Assembly: GCA_013368375.1 (NCBI GenBank)
Contig: JAACJP010000004.1
Span: 434,001 to 498,000 of the forward strand
Origin: Tricholomella constricta
Taxonomy: Eukaryota > Basidiomycota > Agaricomycetes > Agaricales > Lyophyllaceae
Length of the DNA: 64,000 bases
Direction: 5' to 3'
In this document: piece by piece, positions 36,371 to 48,461 of the stretch
Numbering within the stretch: the first letter of the stretch is position 1
How the letters are laid out: each line of letters starts with the position of its first letter
Translations under genes and position numbers: made by a program
Notes under the pieces: model-generated
Databases searched by the model: none
The model's input: the letters and a program-made list of their open reading frames with translations, nothing else
What the model was told of the DNA's origin: nothing

Positions 36371-37956
36371 CTGCACGTCGGAGGACGTGAAAGCGTATTA
36401 TCTATAAATATTTTAATTCATTGATACTCTCTCATATAGTAGGCACTCCTTCGCATCAATGTCCATCCAATGATCCAGCGCACAATTGCAATTGCACCTG
36501 TTATACTCCCGCCCTGCCCGCCCCGGGTAAGCTATTGGTATGGTCGACTTCCGCCCCCCGCCCCATACCCATACCAATTTAAATACGCGCAGGATCCATA
36601 TACTTATACGCCTCAGAGCACACGAACAACTTGTTCCATTTTAATATACACACACACAACAACTTAAGGCTTAGCGCTTAGCGCTCAGCGCTTATCGATC
36701 GCGTTCTGGACATTAAATCCCGGTGCCTGGGCCTTGGAGCCTTGGAGCGCGTATGTAAAATAAATTTTTTGTTCATCAGTCGGTCGGTCCGGCTCGGGTC
36801 GGGTCGGCTGCGCTTCAAGCCTGGACCTGGACTGGACTGGACTTGGCACTTGCGAGAAATCGATATCGCTTTCATGCGACGCGAGACGCGAGGCGCGCAC
36901 ACCCCCCGCCTTGCCCGGGTATGGCGCGATAATATGTTGTGTGGTGGTACGGTGCGGTCACGGGAGGGTGGGACCTCGACCTCGACCTCGACCTCGATTG
37001 TGTGGTGCGCAGCTACAGTCGCCTCTTCTTTTCTATCCTCTAGATCTTATTTGTTCTTTTCTTTGATTGAAAAAAGAAATCAATGCACTGGCAGTGCCCG
37101 GGATGCACGGATACGTATGAGGATGCGCCAAGTCCCAGATCGAAATCCAAGTCCAAATCGACTCGGCTCCGATTCGAAAAGTTATCGCTTGCAATTGCGA
37201 ATCCTGTCGTGCTAATATGCTGCACATTGTACATTGTACATGTCGCGTCGTGGTGTTGCCATGTCCATGTCCATCTCCATGTCTATCGCTGTCGCCTTCG
37301 CTGATGGTGGGTCTCGATACCGATAAACCGATACACCGTGACCGACAAAGCGATAAGCATAGGAATGGATTGGAGCCAAAGCTAGGGTCATCTTTGTCTG
37401 GAAGACGTACATATCGTATCATGTACCGTGTACCGTGTACCGTGTACGTCCCCTTCATTTCCTTCTTCTGCGTCCGAACCCAAGCCCTAGCCCAAGTCCG
37501 AGTCCGAGTCCGAGTTCCGAGCCTGTCGCGGCGGGCGTGGCATGGCATGGCATCACCCTGTCTGTGTCTGTGTCTGTATCAGAGCGCGGTGTGGCGTCCG
37601 AATCCGACTCGCCCGCTCCACGCTCTTCGCTCTTCGCTCCCTGGACCGCTGGGATGGGATATCTGATGCATGATGCGTGATGTAGACTTGGCCTGTAAAC
37701 TGTGCGCAGCCGCAAGTCCATTTTTTTTGTTTGGTACATCTCTTATCTCTTATCTCTTTTGCCCTTCCCCTTCCCCCTCCTCCCAATGTTTCTTATCGTG
37801 TCTTTGTCCTGACCCTTACAGATTATGGATTACAGATTACAGATTACAGAGAGCGCATCCCCTCATCCTCCGAGCCATACTCATCAGAATCAGCATAAGC
37901 ATCAGTATCAGTATCAATACCAGCCCTGGCCTTGACTGGGCACTGGGCACTGGACA

Positions 37957-38130
37957 GCAAGGAAAAAGCACAGGGAAGAGTTTCGTTTCCCCACCGTCCC
38001 TGCTGTTCGCTTTTTCGCGAGTTTTTTTGGAAAAAGCCGGGCGATGATGCGATGATGCGATGTTGCGATGTTTGCCCTCATGCTCATTCTTGGCGACGCG
38101 CCACGACTCGGAGCTACGGTGTCTATCTCC
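37957..38130. repeat. Internal repeat unit R1 of the duplication
   Basis: This is the first of four related units with AAGGAAAAAGCAC, GAAGAGTTT, TCCCTGCTGTTCG and CGCCACGACTCGGAGCTACG. The other units are at 38197-38402 (R2), 39011-39130 (R3, partial) and 42905-43078 (R4, the only unit in copy 2). Confidence 0.75.
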
Positions 38131-38196
38131 TCTTTTGCGTCCGTCTCAGCATCAGCATCAGCGCCAGTGCTGACCCTGACCAACACATCCCGAGGG

Positions 38197-38402
38197 CAAG
38201 GAAAAAATGCACATGAAAGAGTTTCATTTCCCGCGCGTCGCCATCCCCACCGTCGAAATCGTCCCTGCTGTTCGCTTTTTTTCGCGAGATTTTTTTGGAA
38301 AATGCCGGACGATGATACGATGATGCGATGTTGCGATGTTTGCCCTCATTCTCATTCTTGGCGACGCGCCACGACTCGGAGCTACGGTTGTTCATCTCCG
38401 GG
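38197..38402. repeat. Internal repeat unit R2 of the duplication
   Basis: It starts 240 bp after R1 and shares CGATGATGCGATGTTGCGAT and TTGCCCTCAT with it, so R1 and R2 are a local tandem duplication. It also shares CATCCCCACCGTCGAAATCG with R3. Confidence 0.75.
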
Positions 38403-41400
38403 CTCGGACTGCCATCTTCGCAGGCCACCTTGGAAAACATGCACCCCTCTCGTTTTTTCGTGTTGGAATCTCGGTTCGATGCCATGGTGGCATCATCGCT
38501 CTGTCTTCACGCTTCAAAGACCAGCCCTGTCATAGGTGATCGATGATCGACATCTTAAAGCTTGGACCCTCGACTACTTACGATGTCTGTCATGGTCATG
38601 ATTGCATGGACGCCCCCCGAACTACTACTACCAGCCCAGAAACCCCTGGCTATGGCTGGTTCACTGGTTCCGAGAAGGAGGGCCGCGAGGCTCATTATCG
38701 TTTTTCGTTTTACTTATCGCCCCGAGTCGGGGGCCGCCTTCTCACGCAGCACGCCACACGCCGCACGCAGTCTGCCGGTATGGTGTGGCGTGGGCGTGGC
38801 GTGGCGTTTTGGATCGAACGCGCCCGCTCCCTGGACCGCTGGGATGCTAGATGCTATATTTGATACATGATGCAAGGATGATGGAGTAATGTAGATGTGG
38901 ACTTGCTGCACTGACGGACACTGCGCTCGCAAGTCCTTTTCTTGGGTACTCTTTTGGGTACGTGTACTTCCTCATCAGCATCAGTGCTGGCCCTGACCTT
39001 AACACCTCTCAGCAAGGAAAAGGAAAAGGAAATAGAAAAAGCACATGGAAGAGTTTCATTTCCCGCCGTCGCCATCCCCACCGTCGAAATCGTCCCTGCC
39101 CCGGCGCTGGTGCCTGTTCGTTTGTTCTTTTCGTTTTCCGTGTTGGACCTTGTTGGACTCGTGAGATTACAAAGATTCGGGTGATGATGCGATGGAGGCA
39201 TCGTCGCTCTTCCTTCAGGCTTCGGAGACCAGCCCTGGCATGATTGATATTGGTATTGCGGAACCCACGACCCACGAACCACAAGCTACTCGAGCATGCA
39301 GCGCAGGAACCTGGCTAACGAAAGGTCCGCCTTATCGTTGTTCTACTTATCGACCGAGTCGTGCTGGGGCCGCCTTCTTGGACTTTCGCACTACACGACA
39401 CGACACGCGGTCGTATACATATGTTACACAAGGATTGCACACTTGCCCCACGAACGACTACGGACTATGGACTAGGGCTGCCATCGCTTTGTCTTTTTCT
39501 CTTTTTTCTTTTCGTGTTGGAATCTTAGACCGCGTCGTCGCTCTTACTCTCGACTGCAATGTCCGACATGATCGCATGAAACCCTCAGACCACTACTAGT
39601 ACCAGTCAAACTCGAATATGCAGCCCAGGAACCTGGCTATTCGAGAAGGGCCGCCTTGAAAACGACCGAATCGTTCTGGGGCCGCTTCTTGAACTTTGGC
39701 ACGACACGACACGACACGACGGATTCCATTTCTTTGCATGTACGATTACATTGCGAGAGCTATATGTCATGTATCAACTTCCTTGCCTCCGTGTCTGCTG
39801 TACAACGAACCGTGCAGACACCACTTCGTTGATTCGCCCGGAAGCACGTCTGGCTTTTTTTAGCGGTGACTTGGGCATGCCGTACATGTATGGAAGCTGG
39901 TGCGGGGTTTTCAGTCCCGCCGCGATAAGGAACCCTCCGCCGTTGGACATTTTAATTGGCTTTTTGATGATTTTCGAAGCGATGACACTCTAGGAGTGGC
40001 TTTCCCTCGTCTCGTCTTGGGCTTATCGCGGTGCTGGCCTACAGTGGAGCGATGTACGGCGGCGAAGACTTGAAGAACTCTTTAGTCGGGCGGCGGAAGC
40101 GCTCTGTCCTCGGCCCGTTTCTTCCGTGGAGCGCAGATTATATTGAATGTTAGACTTGTTCCTGGTTTCTGGCGAATGGTCGTGGTTCTGCGGTTTTTTT
40201 GCCTTTGACTTATTGCGCTTTAGCCTATGGGAATGTGAGAAATGGCTCGCCACTGGTTCCCTTCCCCGAAGCATAATCGATGGCTCTATGTATCCCATTC
40301 CGCCGCGATGCTCAGATGACGCCTCAAAGTGTCACTGCACTTACACTCTGGCTGCGCTAGTCAAGGCAACAGGAATATAGTCACTCTGATAGGCCGCAAA
40401 CTTCGCCGGGCGCCTTCTAATGACACGACACGACGGCACACATGAAGTACTGCTTCGTCCCTTATGCTTATGGCAGTGACCTCACGGATGCCTTCTCTGG
40501 TCGATAAAGCTGGAAACTCCATGGTTCTGCCCTATTTATAGATGGCCAATCGGCTTGAAGACAGACGTTCGATATGAAGCGAGTGCGATTGCTTTGGCGC
40601 GACGTCCCATCCGTGAGGGGTGCCTCGAGACATGTTATAGGTGGCCCATTAGCATGTGGGGGTCGGAGCAGCGTGCACGCTTCCACTCCACGAGCCAGTT
40701 ACCAGCGTAAGTATCTCATCCCAGCCCTTCATTGCCGACAAAGCACGCCACGAAGCTCAGACGCACGCAGCCTTGACGCTCTTCCTCTCCACCGGCCAAG
40801 GTTCCTTACATTGACACCAAACACGGAGTGTTCTTCCCTCTGGTTGATTGGAATTCATTCATCTGGTCACTTGCAGATCGCTTTGCGCGTTGTCCCACCC
40901 ACAGTACGTCTATACCATCATCACCGGTTCTTCTTCAGCCTTTTTTTTGTCCTCAAGGCTTTGCGGCGTGCAACCCACATCGCCATGCCTGATCTGCCAT
41001 TCAGTGTTCATCGCCCCTCAATCCCCCTATTCATCTTCAAAACTATCATCGTGATCATGGGTGGCTGCGTATATCTGGCAGCTCCCAAAACTCCTTCTTG
41101 GTTCTTTGCTTGTTCGTAGTTCTGTTGTTCTTGGACCCCCCCAGGGAGGGAAAGGCAAATCACGATGGACGAGGCTATACATGTCAGATGATCATGACAG
41201 CATTGTGCCTGCCAACTCTTTGCCTCTGTTTCTCCGCTCTCAAGGGTTGGGGACAGCTGGGACGCGCTTTCTTTTCTTTTCCCTTGGAGCTGTAACTCGG
41301 ATCGTCTTTTACCGACAAGGGCTTTTTTGAGACCTTGGACCCTCGTTCGGGGTATGGACTCTGCCCTGCCGATCTCGAGCCGCGCCAGCGGATTGGCTGG

Positions 41401-41469
41401 TAGCAAGCATGACGCGATAGGCAATGGACTAGGAGTAGGACTGAATGTCCACGAGAGCGGGCGGCGTGC

Positions 41470-44400
41470 TGGGAGGATGTCAAAGCGCATTTACTATCAA
41501 TATTGCATTTCAATTCACTAATTCCTCTCCTCCGTGGTAGTCACTCCTTCGCATCAATGACACTGAAGAGTCCCCACTGCCCACCGTCAGTTCCAATTGC
41601 AGCTGTTACTTATTAATATAATACCGCCCCGCCCATCGACATGTCAATGGTCGACTTCCGCGCCCCCCGGCCCCGCCCCATACGAAGTATCATGATTGCA
41701 CGCGCAGAATTCATACTGATACGCCTCAGAGCACACGCACATGAACAAAATGGCCAAATTCTCTGACCGCTTTTCGTTCCAATTTGATATACATATAACG
41801 CTTAGCGCTTAGCGCTTAGCGCTTATCGATGTCGCGTCTGAATGAATACCGGTGCCTGAGCCCGGGAGCGATAAAATAAAATTTTGTTCAATCGGTCCGG
41901 CTGCGTTCACGGTTTGGAGGCCTGGAGCCTTAAACTGGACTTGCATAATATCGCTTTCGTTCCCTCCATCACCCCGTTGGCGCGGTACGGTAATGTGATT
42001 GGTGATGACGGACGACTTACTTGAAAACGGTTACAGGAGGGTGGGACTTGGATCTCCCGACCTCGACCCCGATTTCGACCTCAACTTGCCGTGGCATGCA
42101 CGTGCGTGCCACGGCTTTTTCTACTTGCCCCCTCAATTTTGTAGTGCGCTGTCAATTCTTCCATTCTGTTCTCTTGTTTCTTTCTATGAAAGAAAAAACA
42201 CGATGGGCGCTGCGCCCGGGATATACAGATACGGATGCGGATGCGCCAAGTACACATGTACACAAGTCCACATTTAAAAGTCGACTCGGCTCCGATTCAA
42301 AAAGTGTTTTCTTGCCGCTTGCAATTGCGAATCCTGTCGTGCCAATATGCCGTACATGTCGTGGTGTTGCCATCGCCATTGATGGGTATTGATATACTGA
42401 TAAACGATAAGGATGGGATTGCATTCAGGGGGGCGCAGCGCAGCCGAAGCAAGGGTCAGGTCAGGACCGAGCTTTCATCTGCTTTTCATCGTCTCATCCT
42501 CTGATCCCCATCTTTGTCAATGGATTATAGGCTATTATAGGAGACGTATCGCATATGCGTCCTTTCATCTTCTTCTTCTGTTCCGAACCCAAGCCCGAGT
42601 TCCAGTCCGAGCCTGTCGCGATGGCGCATCAGCAACCTTGTCAGTGTTAGAGCGCAGCACGCAGGACGCCAGCGTGGTGTGGCGTCTGCATCCGACTCGC
42701 CCGCTCTGCGCTCTTCGCTCCCTGCACCGCCGGGATAGGATATCTGATGCATGATGCATGGAGAGGTGTAGACTTGCCGCACTGATGGACACGCCTGTAA
42801 AATTTGCGCGGCGCTCGCAGTCGCAAGTCCTTTTTTCGGTACGTGTACTTCCTCATCGGCATCACTGCTGGCCCTGATCAACACCTCGCGCGGCAGTGGG
42901 CACAACAAGGAAAAAGCACATGGACGAGTTTCATTTCCCGCGCCGCCATCCCCACCGCCGAAATCGTCCCTGCTGTTCGTTTTTCGTGAGATTTTTTGAG
43001 GAAGTTTCGGGCGATGATGCGGATGCTGCCCCGACGTCGCGCCACGACTCGGAGCTACGGTGTTCATCTCCGAAGATCAGCTTGGACGCTTTGGCCGTAA
43101 AGTAAGCCTGTTATTGTCATGGTCGTATACCTATGCAACGCGCGAGGATTGCAGACTTGCCCCATGAATAACTGCGGACTTCGGATTACCAATTGCCGCC
43201 TTGCCCATTTCGTGGAATCTCGGACCCCGTTATCGCGCTCTGCCTTCCAGCTTTGACCCTCGACTGCACTGTTTGTCGTGATTGCATGGAACCCCCAAAC
43301 CAATACCAGCCAGATACTTGAACATGCAGCCCAGAAGCCTGGCTATAGGGCTATGGATGGTTCCAAAACGGGCCGCCTCCTTATTCTTCTATTTGTCGTC
43401 CGAGTCGTTCTGGGGCCGCCTTCTTGAATTTTGACACGACACGCCACGACGGATTCAATTTCTTTGCATGCACGACTGACATTACGAGGGATGTACCCCT
43501 TCCTCGCTTCTGTGTCCTGTGTGCAACGAACTGCGCAGACACCAGTCCGTGGCTTCGCCTAGAAGCACGTCTGACTTGTTTCAAGTATGCCGTACATCTA
43601 TGGAAGATGGAAGATGGCGCGGTGAATTCATTCCCGCTGCGATAAGGACGACCCCACTCTGGGATGTTCCAATCGGCTTTTTGACTTATCGCGCACTGGG
43701 AGTGGCTTTCGTCCGTCTCATCTTGGGCTTATCGCGGTGCTGGCCTATAGTAGTGGAGCGATCTACGGCGGCGAAGGCTTGAAGAACTCTCTAGTCGGGC
43801 GACGGCGCTCTGCACACGGGCCTTGTCTTCCGTGGAGCTCTCCTCCGGGTTAAACTTGTACATGTATTCTGGCGGATGGTCGTGATTCTATGGTTTTTTT
43901 GCCTTTGACTTATCGCCCTCTACCAGCCTATGGGAATGTGAGAAATAGCCCGCAACCGATTCCCTTTCCCAAAGCATAATCGATGGCTGTATCCCACTCC
44001 GACGTGATGCTCAGATAACGCGTCAAAATGTCACTGCACTTGCACTCTAGCTGCGCTAATTAAGGACCAGACAATGCAACAGTAATATCGTCAGTCCGAT
44101 AGGCCGCAAAGTTCGCCGGGCGCCTTCGAACATGACACGATGGCACATCTCTAGAAGCGGCTCTTCCCTTATGCTTATGGCAGTGACCTTACGGGTGCCT
44201 TCTCTGGTCGATAAAGCAGAGAACTCCATGGTTCTCTGTATTCCCTTTTGCCTGTACGTGTCGCGAAAGAATCACGTCCTGCCCTATTTATAGATGGCCA
44301 ATCGGCAAGACAGACGTTCGATATGAAGCGAGTGCGATTGCTTTGGCGCGACGTCCTATCCATGAGGGTGCTTCGAGACATGTTATAGGTGACCCACTGG

Positions 44401-45300
44401 CATGTGGGGGCTGGAGCAGCGTGCGCGTCTCTGCTCCACGGTTTACCAGCGTAAATATCTCATCCCTGCCCTTCGTTGCCGACAAAGTACGCCATGAAGC
44501 TCAGACGCACGCAGCCTTGACGCTCTTCCTCTTCACTGGCCAAGGTTTCAATACGTTGAGGTCAAATACGGAGTGTTCTTTCCTCTGGTCCATTGGAACG
44601 TCATTCATCTGGTCACTTGCAGATCGCTTTGCGCGTTGTCCCACTCACAGCACGTCTATGCTATCATCCTCAGGTTCTTCTTCAGCCTTCTCTGTCCTGG
44701 AGGCTTTGCGTTGTGTACCCACATCGTCATGCCTGATCTGCGAATCGGTGTTCATCGCTCCTCTGTCCCCCTGACTGGTGTATTCATCTTCAAAACGATC
44801 ATCATGATCATGGGTGGCTGTCTGGCAGTTCCAGCTCCTTCTTGGTTCTTCGCTGGTTCGCGGTTTTATTGTTCTTGGACCCTCTCCCCAAAGATGGAAA
44901 GGCAAATCACGATGGACGAGGCTATGGGTGGCTGCGTATATCTGGCGTTCCAAATCCTCCTTGGTTCTTTGCGTGTTCGCAGTTCTGTTGTTTTTGGACC
45001 CCCCGAGGAGGGAAAGGCAAATTACGATGGACGAGGTCGGAGGCTATATATGTCAGATGATCATGACACCATTATGTCGGCCAACTCCTTGCCTCAATTT
45101 CTCCGCTCTCAAGGGCAAGGGACAGTGAGACGCGCTTTTCTTTCCCTTGGAGCTGTGATTCGGATCATCGTTTCGCGACAAGGGCTTTGTTGAGACCTTG
45201 GGCCCCTCGTCCGGGATATGGAATATTCGCCGGCTTTGATTTCTTTCCCTGTTGCCCTCGACGTCGCGCCAGCGGATTGGCTGGTGGTGAGGATGACTTT
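41470..45300. repeat. Large segmental duplication, copy 2
   Basis: This is the downstream, shorter copy. Its left part matches copy 1 with an offset near 5.1 kb and its right part with an offset near 3.7 kb, showing that the size difference is internal. The right edge is near GCGCCAGCGGATTGGCTGGT (41381 in copy 1, 45279 here). Within it, 44880-45010 contains a further short duplication of an AAGGCAAATCACGATGGACG-type unit. No gene is recognised. Confidence 0.85.
42905..43078. repeat. Internal repeat unit R4 in copy 2
   Basis: This is the single counterpart of R1-R3 in copy 2. Its presence in one copy here against three in copy 1 shows that the internal amplification happened in copy 1, or was lost from copy 2, after the large duplication. 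Confidence 0.7.
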
Positions 45301-46085
45301 CGAGTTAGTCTAGGTCTGGGCGCCCTTTATGGTCATAGGACGTGAGGATGTTTGTACCCTAGTACTTACAAGGGCCTTGGGGGGTATCACATGTGATCTC
45401 TTTACGCCCCCTCTCCTTTCCACACCATGATTACAACCCTATCGCCCTATCGTGAACCACTGCAGCTGAGCGCTTTATCAGATTGTAGAACTGACGACCC
45501 TGGTGCTGTAACCTGTGGTACCTCGAGGCCAGTCGAAGGCCCTGTACGAGTGTATTTTGGGCTGCCTGGCAATGCCGAATATCTGATGAACGAGCTCCTC
45601 CTAACCACGATTTTCTTCAAACTCAGCGCATCAATCAGTGCTCCGGTTTGAGCGCGTTCTGCCTGTTCCTATTTCATATAAAACTATTCAAGGTACGGTG
45701 CTTAAAGTCTGGTTGCATGTTCGCAGCTCGATTATTGCAGTGAGCACGATCTACTATTCGCTAGAAGCATGGATGTCTACTAATGCAATCAACCGTCCAC
45801 GGTCAACAGTGGTACTTGTAACATTCGATCGTCACCGTTGTTGTGGTGATTGAAGGGTTTTTTGATTTCATCACATTTATAAGAGTTCAAATTCTCACAC
45901 TGTTCAGGGCTCCTCGGGGCGTGCCTTTGACCCTGACAGTCTCTCTGATCTCAGACGAGGCACCGACTCAACTCGCTCTTCATTCAGTTCTCACTGGTGC
46001 TGCAGAGCAGTTCTCCTCCCCTCTTTAACCTGGCATTGTGCCACCTTTCTTTCCTTTTTTCTTCTGGGTGTGGTGTTTTTCCGCT
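45301..46085. other. Intergenic, upstream of the DUF6533 gene
   Basis: No gene is seen. The nearest 200 bp should hold the promoter and leader of the DUF6533 membrane-protein gene, with a pyrimidine-rich tract at 46045-46080 just before the start codon. Confidence 0.5.
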
Positions 46086-47852
46086 ATGGCACAGCCGCTC
46101 TCTCCTGCCGAAATTCACGAACTCGGACGCTCCCTGGAAGGAGCTGAGGTGGCGAGAATCATGTCCATCGCATGCTTTAGTTTAGCAGGTGCGTCGCGGA
46201 CTATGATCGGCTCTGCGTTCGACTCCTTCATCTAACGTGGACGCGCTTAGTTTACGAGTATATGATCACTTTGGATGAAGAGGTACTTGCATCGCACGCA
46301 TTCTGGATTCGACGCCTCCCCCCCCTGAACACCGCCCTTTTCGCGTAGATGAAGTACTTTTGGACGGGAAAATGGACAATCTCGCGTGTCCTTTTCCTTA
46401 CGGTGAGGTCGAACAACAATTGGGCAAATTATGCCTAACGTCCCCCTCCCAGAACCGTTATCTTTCGATAATTATCATGATGTAGGTTGTCCATTGACGT
46501 GACCCCTATGCGCGCTAACGCCGTATGTGAAGGATCACCATAGTTTGTAAGTCTTTCGACGATTTCCAGTTTCGTTCGCGGTATTCCGATGACAATTCGT
46601 TCTGCAGGCTTCTCCATCCCGGACCCTTCGCCTAATGTAAGTACATTAAATGCATGGATGAGACTTTACGTCCGAATGCTTAGCACTTCAACTCTAGTTG
46701 TAAGCCTCTCTTGCTTTATTTTGATGAATGCTAATTCCCCTCCAGTTGTAAAGCTGCTATTCAGGCGGAGTTTCTTTTGAACCTTGTCGCTATAAGCGTC
46801 ATTCAAGGTAATGACCCTACAGAATCTTACAACAGAAATACTGACCTTGCGCCTCAGGAATATTAGTCGCTCGGATCTGGTATCTTTTCCAAGGAAGCAG
46901 ACGCGTCCAAATCGGTGTTATCGTCGGGTTTGTCGTGTCGCTTGTGCTCTCTCTGGTGTTCCTCTACCTCTCAGCCCACACGATTCGCGTCCTCAAGTTC
47001 GCTGACCTCGTTCAAAATCTCCCGGGACTCCGGAACGAAGGTTGCAAAGCCTCACGACCTCCTAATTTCTGGCGCATTTATGTGCCATCTTTAGTTCTTC
47101 ATGTGCGTGTTTCTATCACATTTGAAGTAACGTGCACCAATCTCGAGTAGACGATCTTGTACATCTTGACTGCTGTACGAGCGCTCAGGAACAGGCGCCT
47201 CCTGAAAAATGCGCCTGTTTTGAAGCGCCTTCTCCGCGAGTACGAAAGCATCCCGAATCTGGCATTATCTCCGTTGTTACTAATATAACCTGCAGCGGAG
47301 GATTTTTCTACTTCGTAGTATTTGGTAAGATTCTAATGCAACATTTGTGGCGTTGATTCTGACCCCTCACTTTTGCATAGTTTCGGTAAACCTGACAGCT
47401 ATTGGATCCCTCCTCAAGAATCATCCTAAAGTTTGTCAAATCGCAATATTTCCGTCATCACTTCCTGATCTGCACACTCCAGGTTAACATCCCAGCTATT
47501 TATTCCCAGTAAATCTCCTTGCGTTACAATAAAGAAGCCAATAAGCTGACGAGCGGCGTCTAGTTTCTTGCTCACCACAACCTCAATTGCGGTGTCTCGT
47601 GTTATGCTGAGCATCCAATCTTTGGCACATAAACTAGGATCTGACTCTGCTTGGCTCCTGAACAACGTCGAGCTAAGCCGAGTTGGCGGCTGGAGAAGAG
47701 GTGCTCACGAGGGAGAGCTTATCGTCGAACGCGTCACAGCGTACGCTGATGATGATACGGAGAGCGATGCGCACTCCTCCATTTCAAAAGGCAGCCAGAT
47801 CATCTGGCTGAAGGAAACACGCGTCGGCGTGTACAATGAACGTTCGTGGTGA
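46086..47852 (+). CDS. DUF6533-family multi-pass membrane protein
   Basis: This belongs to the large Agaricomycete DUF6533 family, proteins of unknown role with about seven membrane segments. Fifteen exons can be joined in phase to give 350 residues, typical for the family: 46086-46188, 46251-46282, 46349-46402, 46453-46481, 46544-46546, 46570-46580, 46608-46636, 46698-46699, 46746-46807, 46858-47102, 47151-47239, 47296-47324, 47381-47430, 47483-47508, 47564-47852. Diagnostic segments are VYEYMITLDEEMKYFW, GKWTISRVLFLTNRY, GILVARIWYLFQGSRR, VIVGFVVSLVLSLVFLYLSA, TILYILTAVRALRNRRLL and SIAVSRVMLSIQSLAHKLGS. Exons 5 and 8, of 3 and 2 nt, are needed to keep the frame and are the weakest part of the model; the ends are firm. 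Confidence 0.87.
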
Positions 47853-48461
47853 TGTGAGTGGACTTACCTTTGGTAATCGATGATTGACTGATGAAACCTT
47901 ACCTTTTGAAAGGACATTTAATGGATCTATTTATGACGTATTTCCAGCCCTCTACACTCCTTTTGCTTTCCTTGGACTTTGACAGGACTCTAGATTACTA
48001 GCGGCTTTTGTACTGCGTACACATAGCCAACATAATATCCGCCATTTGAAGATGTTCAGTTCGTGTTGAGAACATTGAGTCAGGCTTCATCCCCGTAGTA
48101 AGGGCGGCAAGCAACGAGGGTACCAGAATGGCTATTCTCGAGCCGAGGACGCTGGCCGGCTCCGTATATGTCTGCAGTCGTCAGTGACCATCAAAAAAAA
48201 AAACGTCGACTGTCAATTTGTTGCGTGAGCAGAGCAGCGAAAGCCATTTTCCCATATCACCCGCGCATGCTGATCGTTGACATCAGCATCCTAAAGCAAA
48301 ACTCTGGGCCAAGTAATTTAGCATGCGTGACCGGAGAGGCAAGTGCAAGGGTCAGGCATGCTTCAAGCAAGGCAGTCACACAGCGATAGAACACAGTATG
48401 ATCTATTGAGAACTATTCGCGAATTTCAGCAGTGACACGGTAGACCGATGGGACTGTGAGC
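47853..48461. other. Intergenic, convergent 3' regions
   Basis: This lies between the stop codons of the DUF6533 gene (+) and the small secreted-protein gene (-). I see nothing beyond an A-run at 48192-48203. Confidence 0.55.

Larger units (their letters stand above)
36380..41400. repeat. Large segmental duplication, copy 1
   Basis: This ~5-kb stretch is collinear with 41470-45300. Matching anchors include the AGCGCT/CTTAGCG array (36668 and 41807), CTCCCTGGACCGCTGGGAT (37640; CTCCCTGCACCGCCGGGAT at 42718), GCTTATCGCGGTGCTGGCC (40021 and 43727) and ATGAAGCGAGTGCGATTGCT (40574 and 44323). The copies have diverged by many substitutions and indels. Copy 1 is about 1.3 kb longer, mainly between 37.6 and 40.0 kb, where it holds extra internal duplications and expanded microsatellites. 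No conserved ORF was found. Confidence 0.85.

Noticed and set aside
36380..45300. Treating the duplicated blocks as LTRs of one giant element
   Set aside because: The two copies abut, their inner and outer edges do not obey TG...CA, and no target-site duplication or retrotransposon coding region was found.
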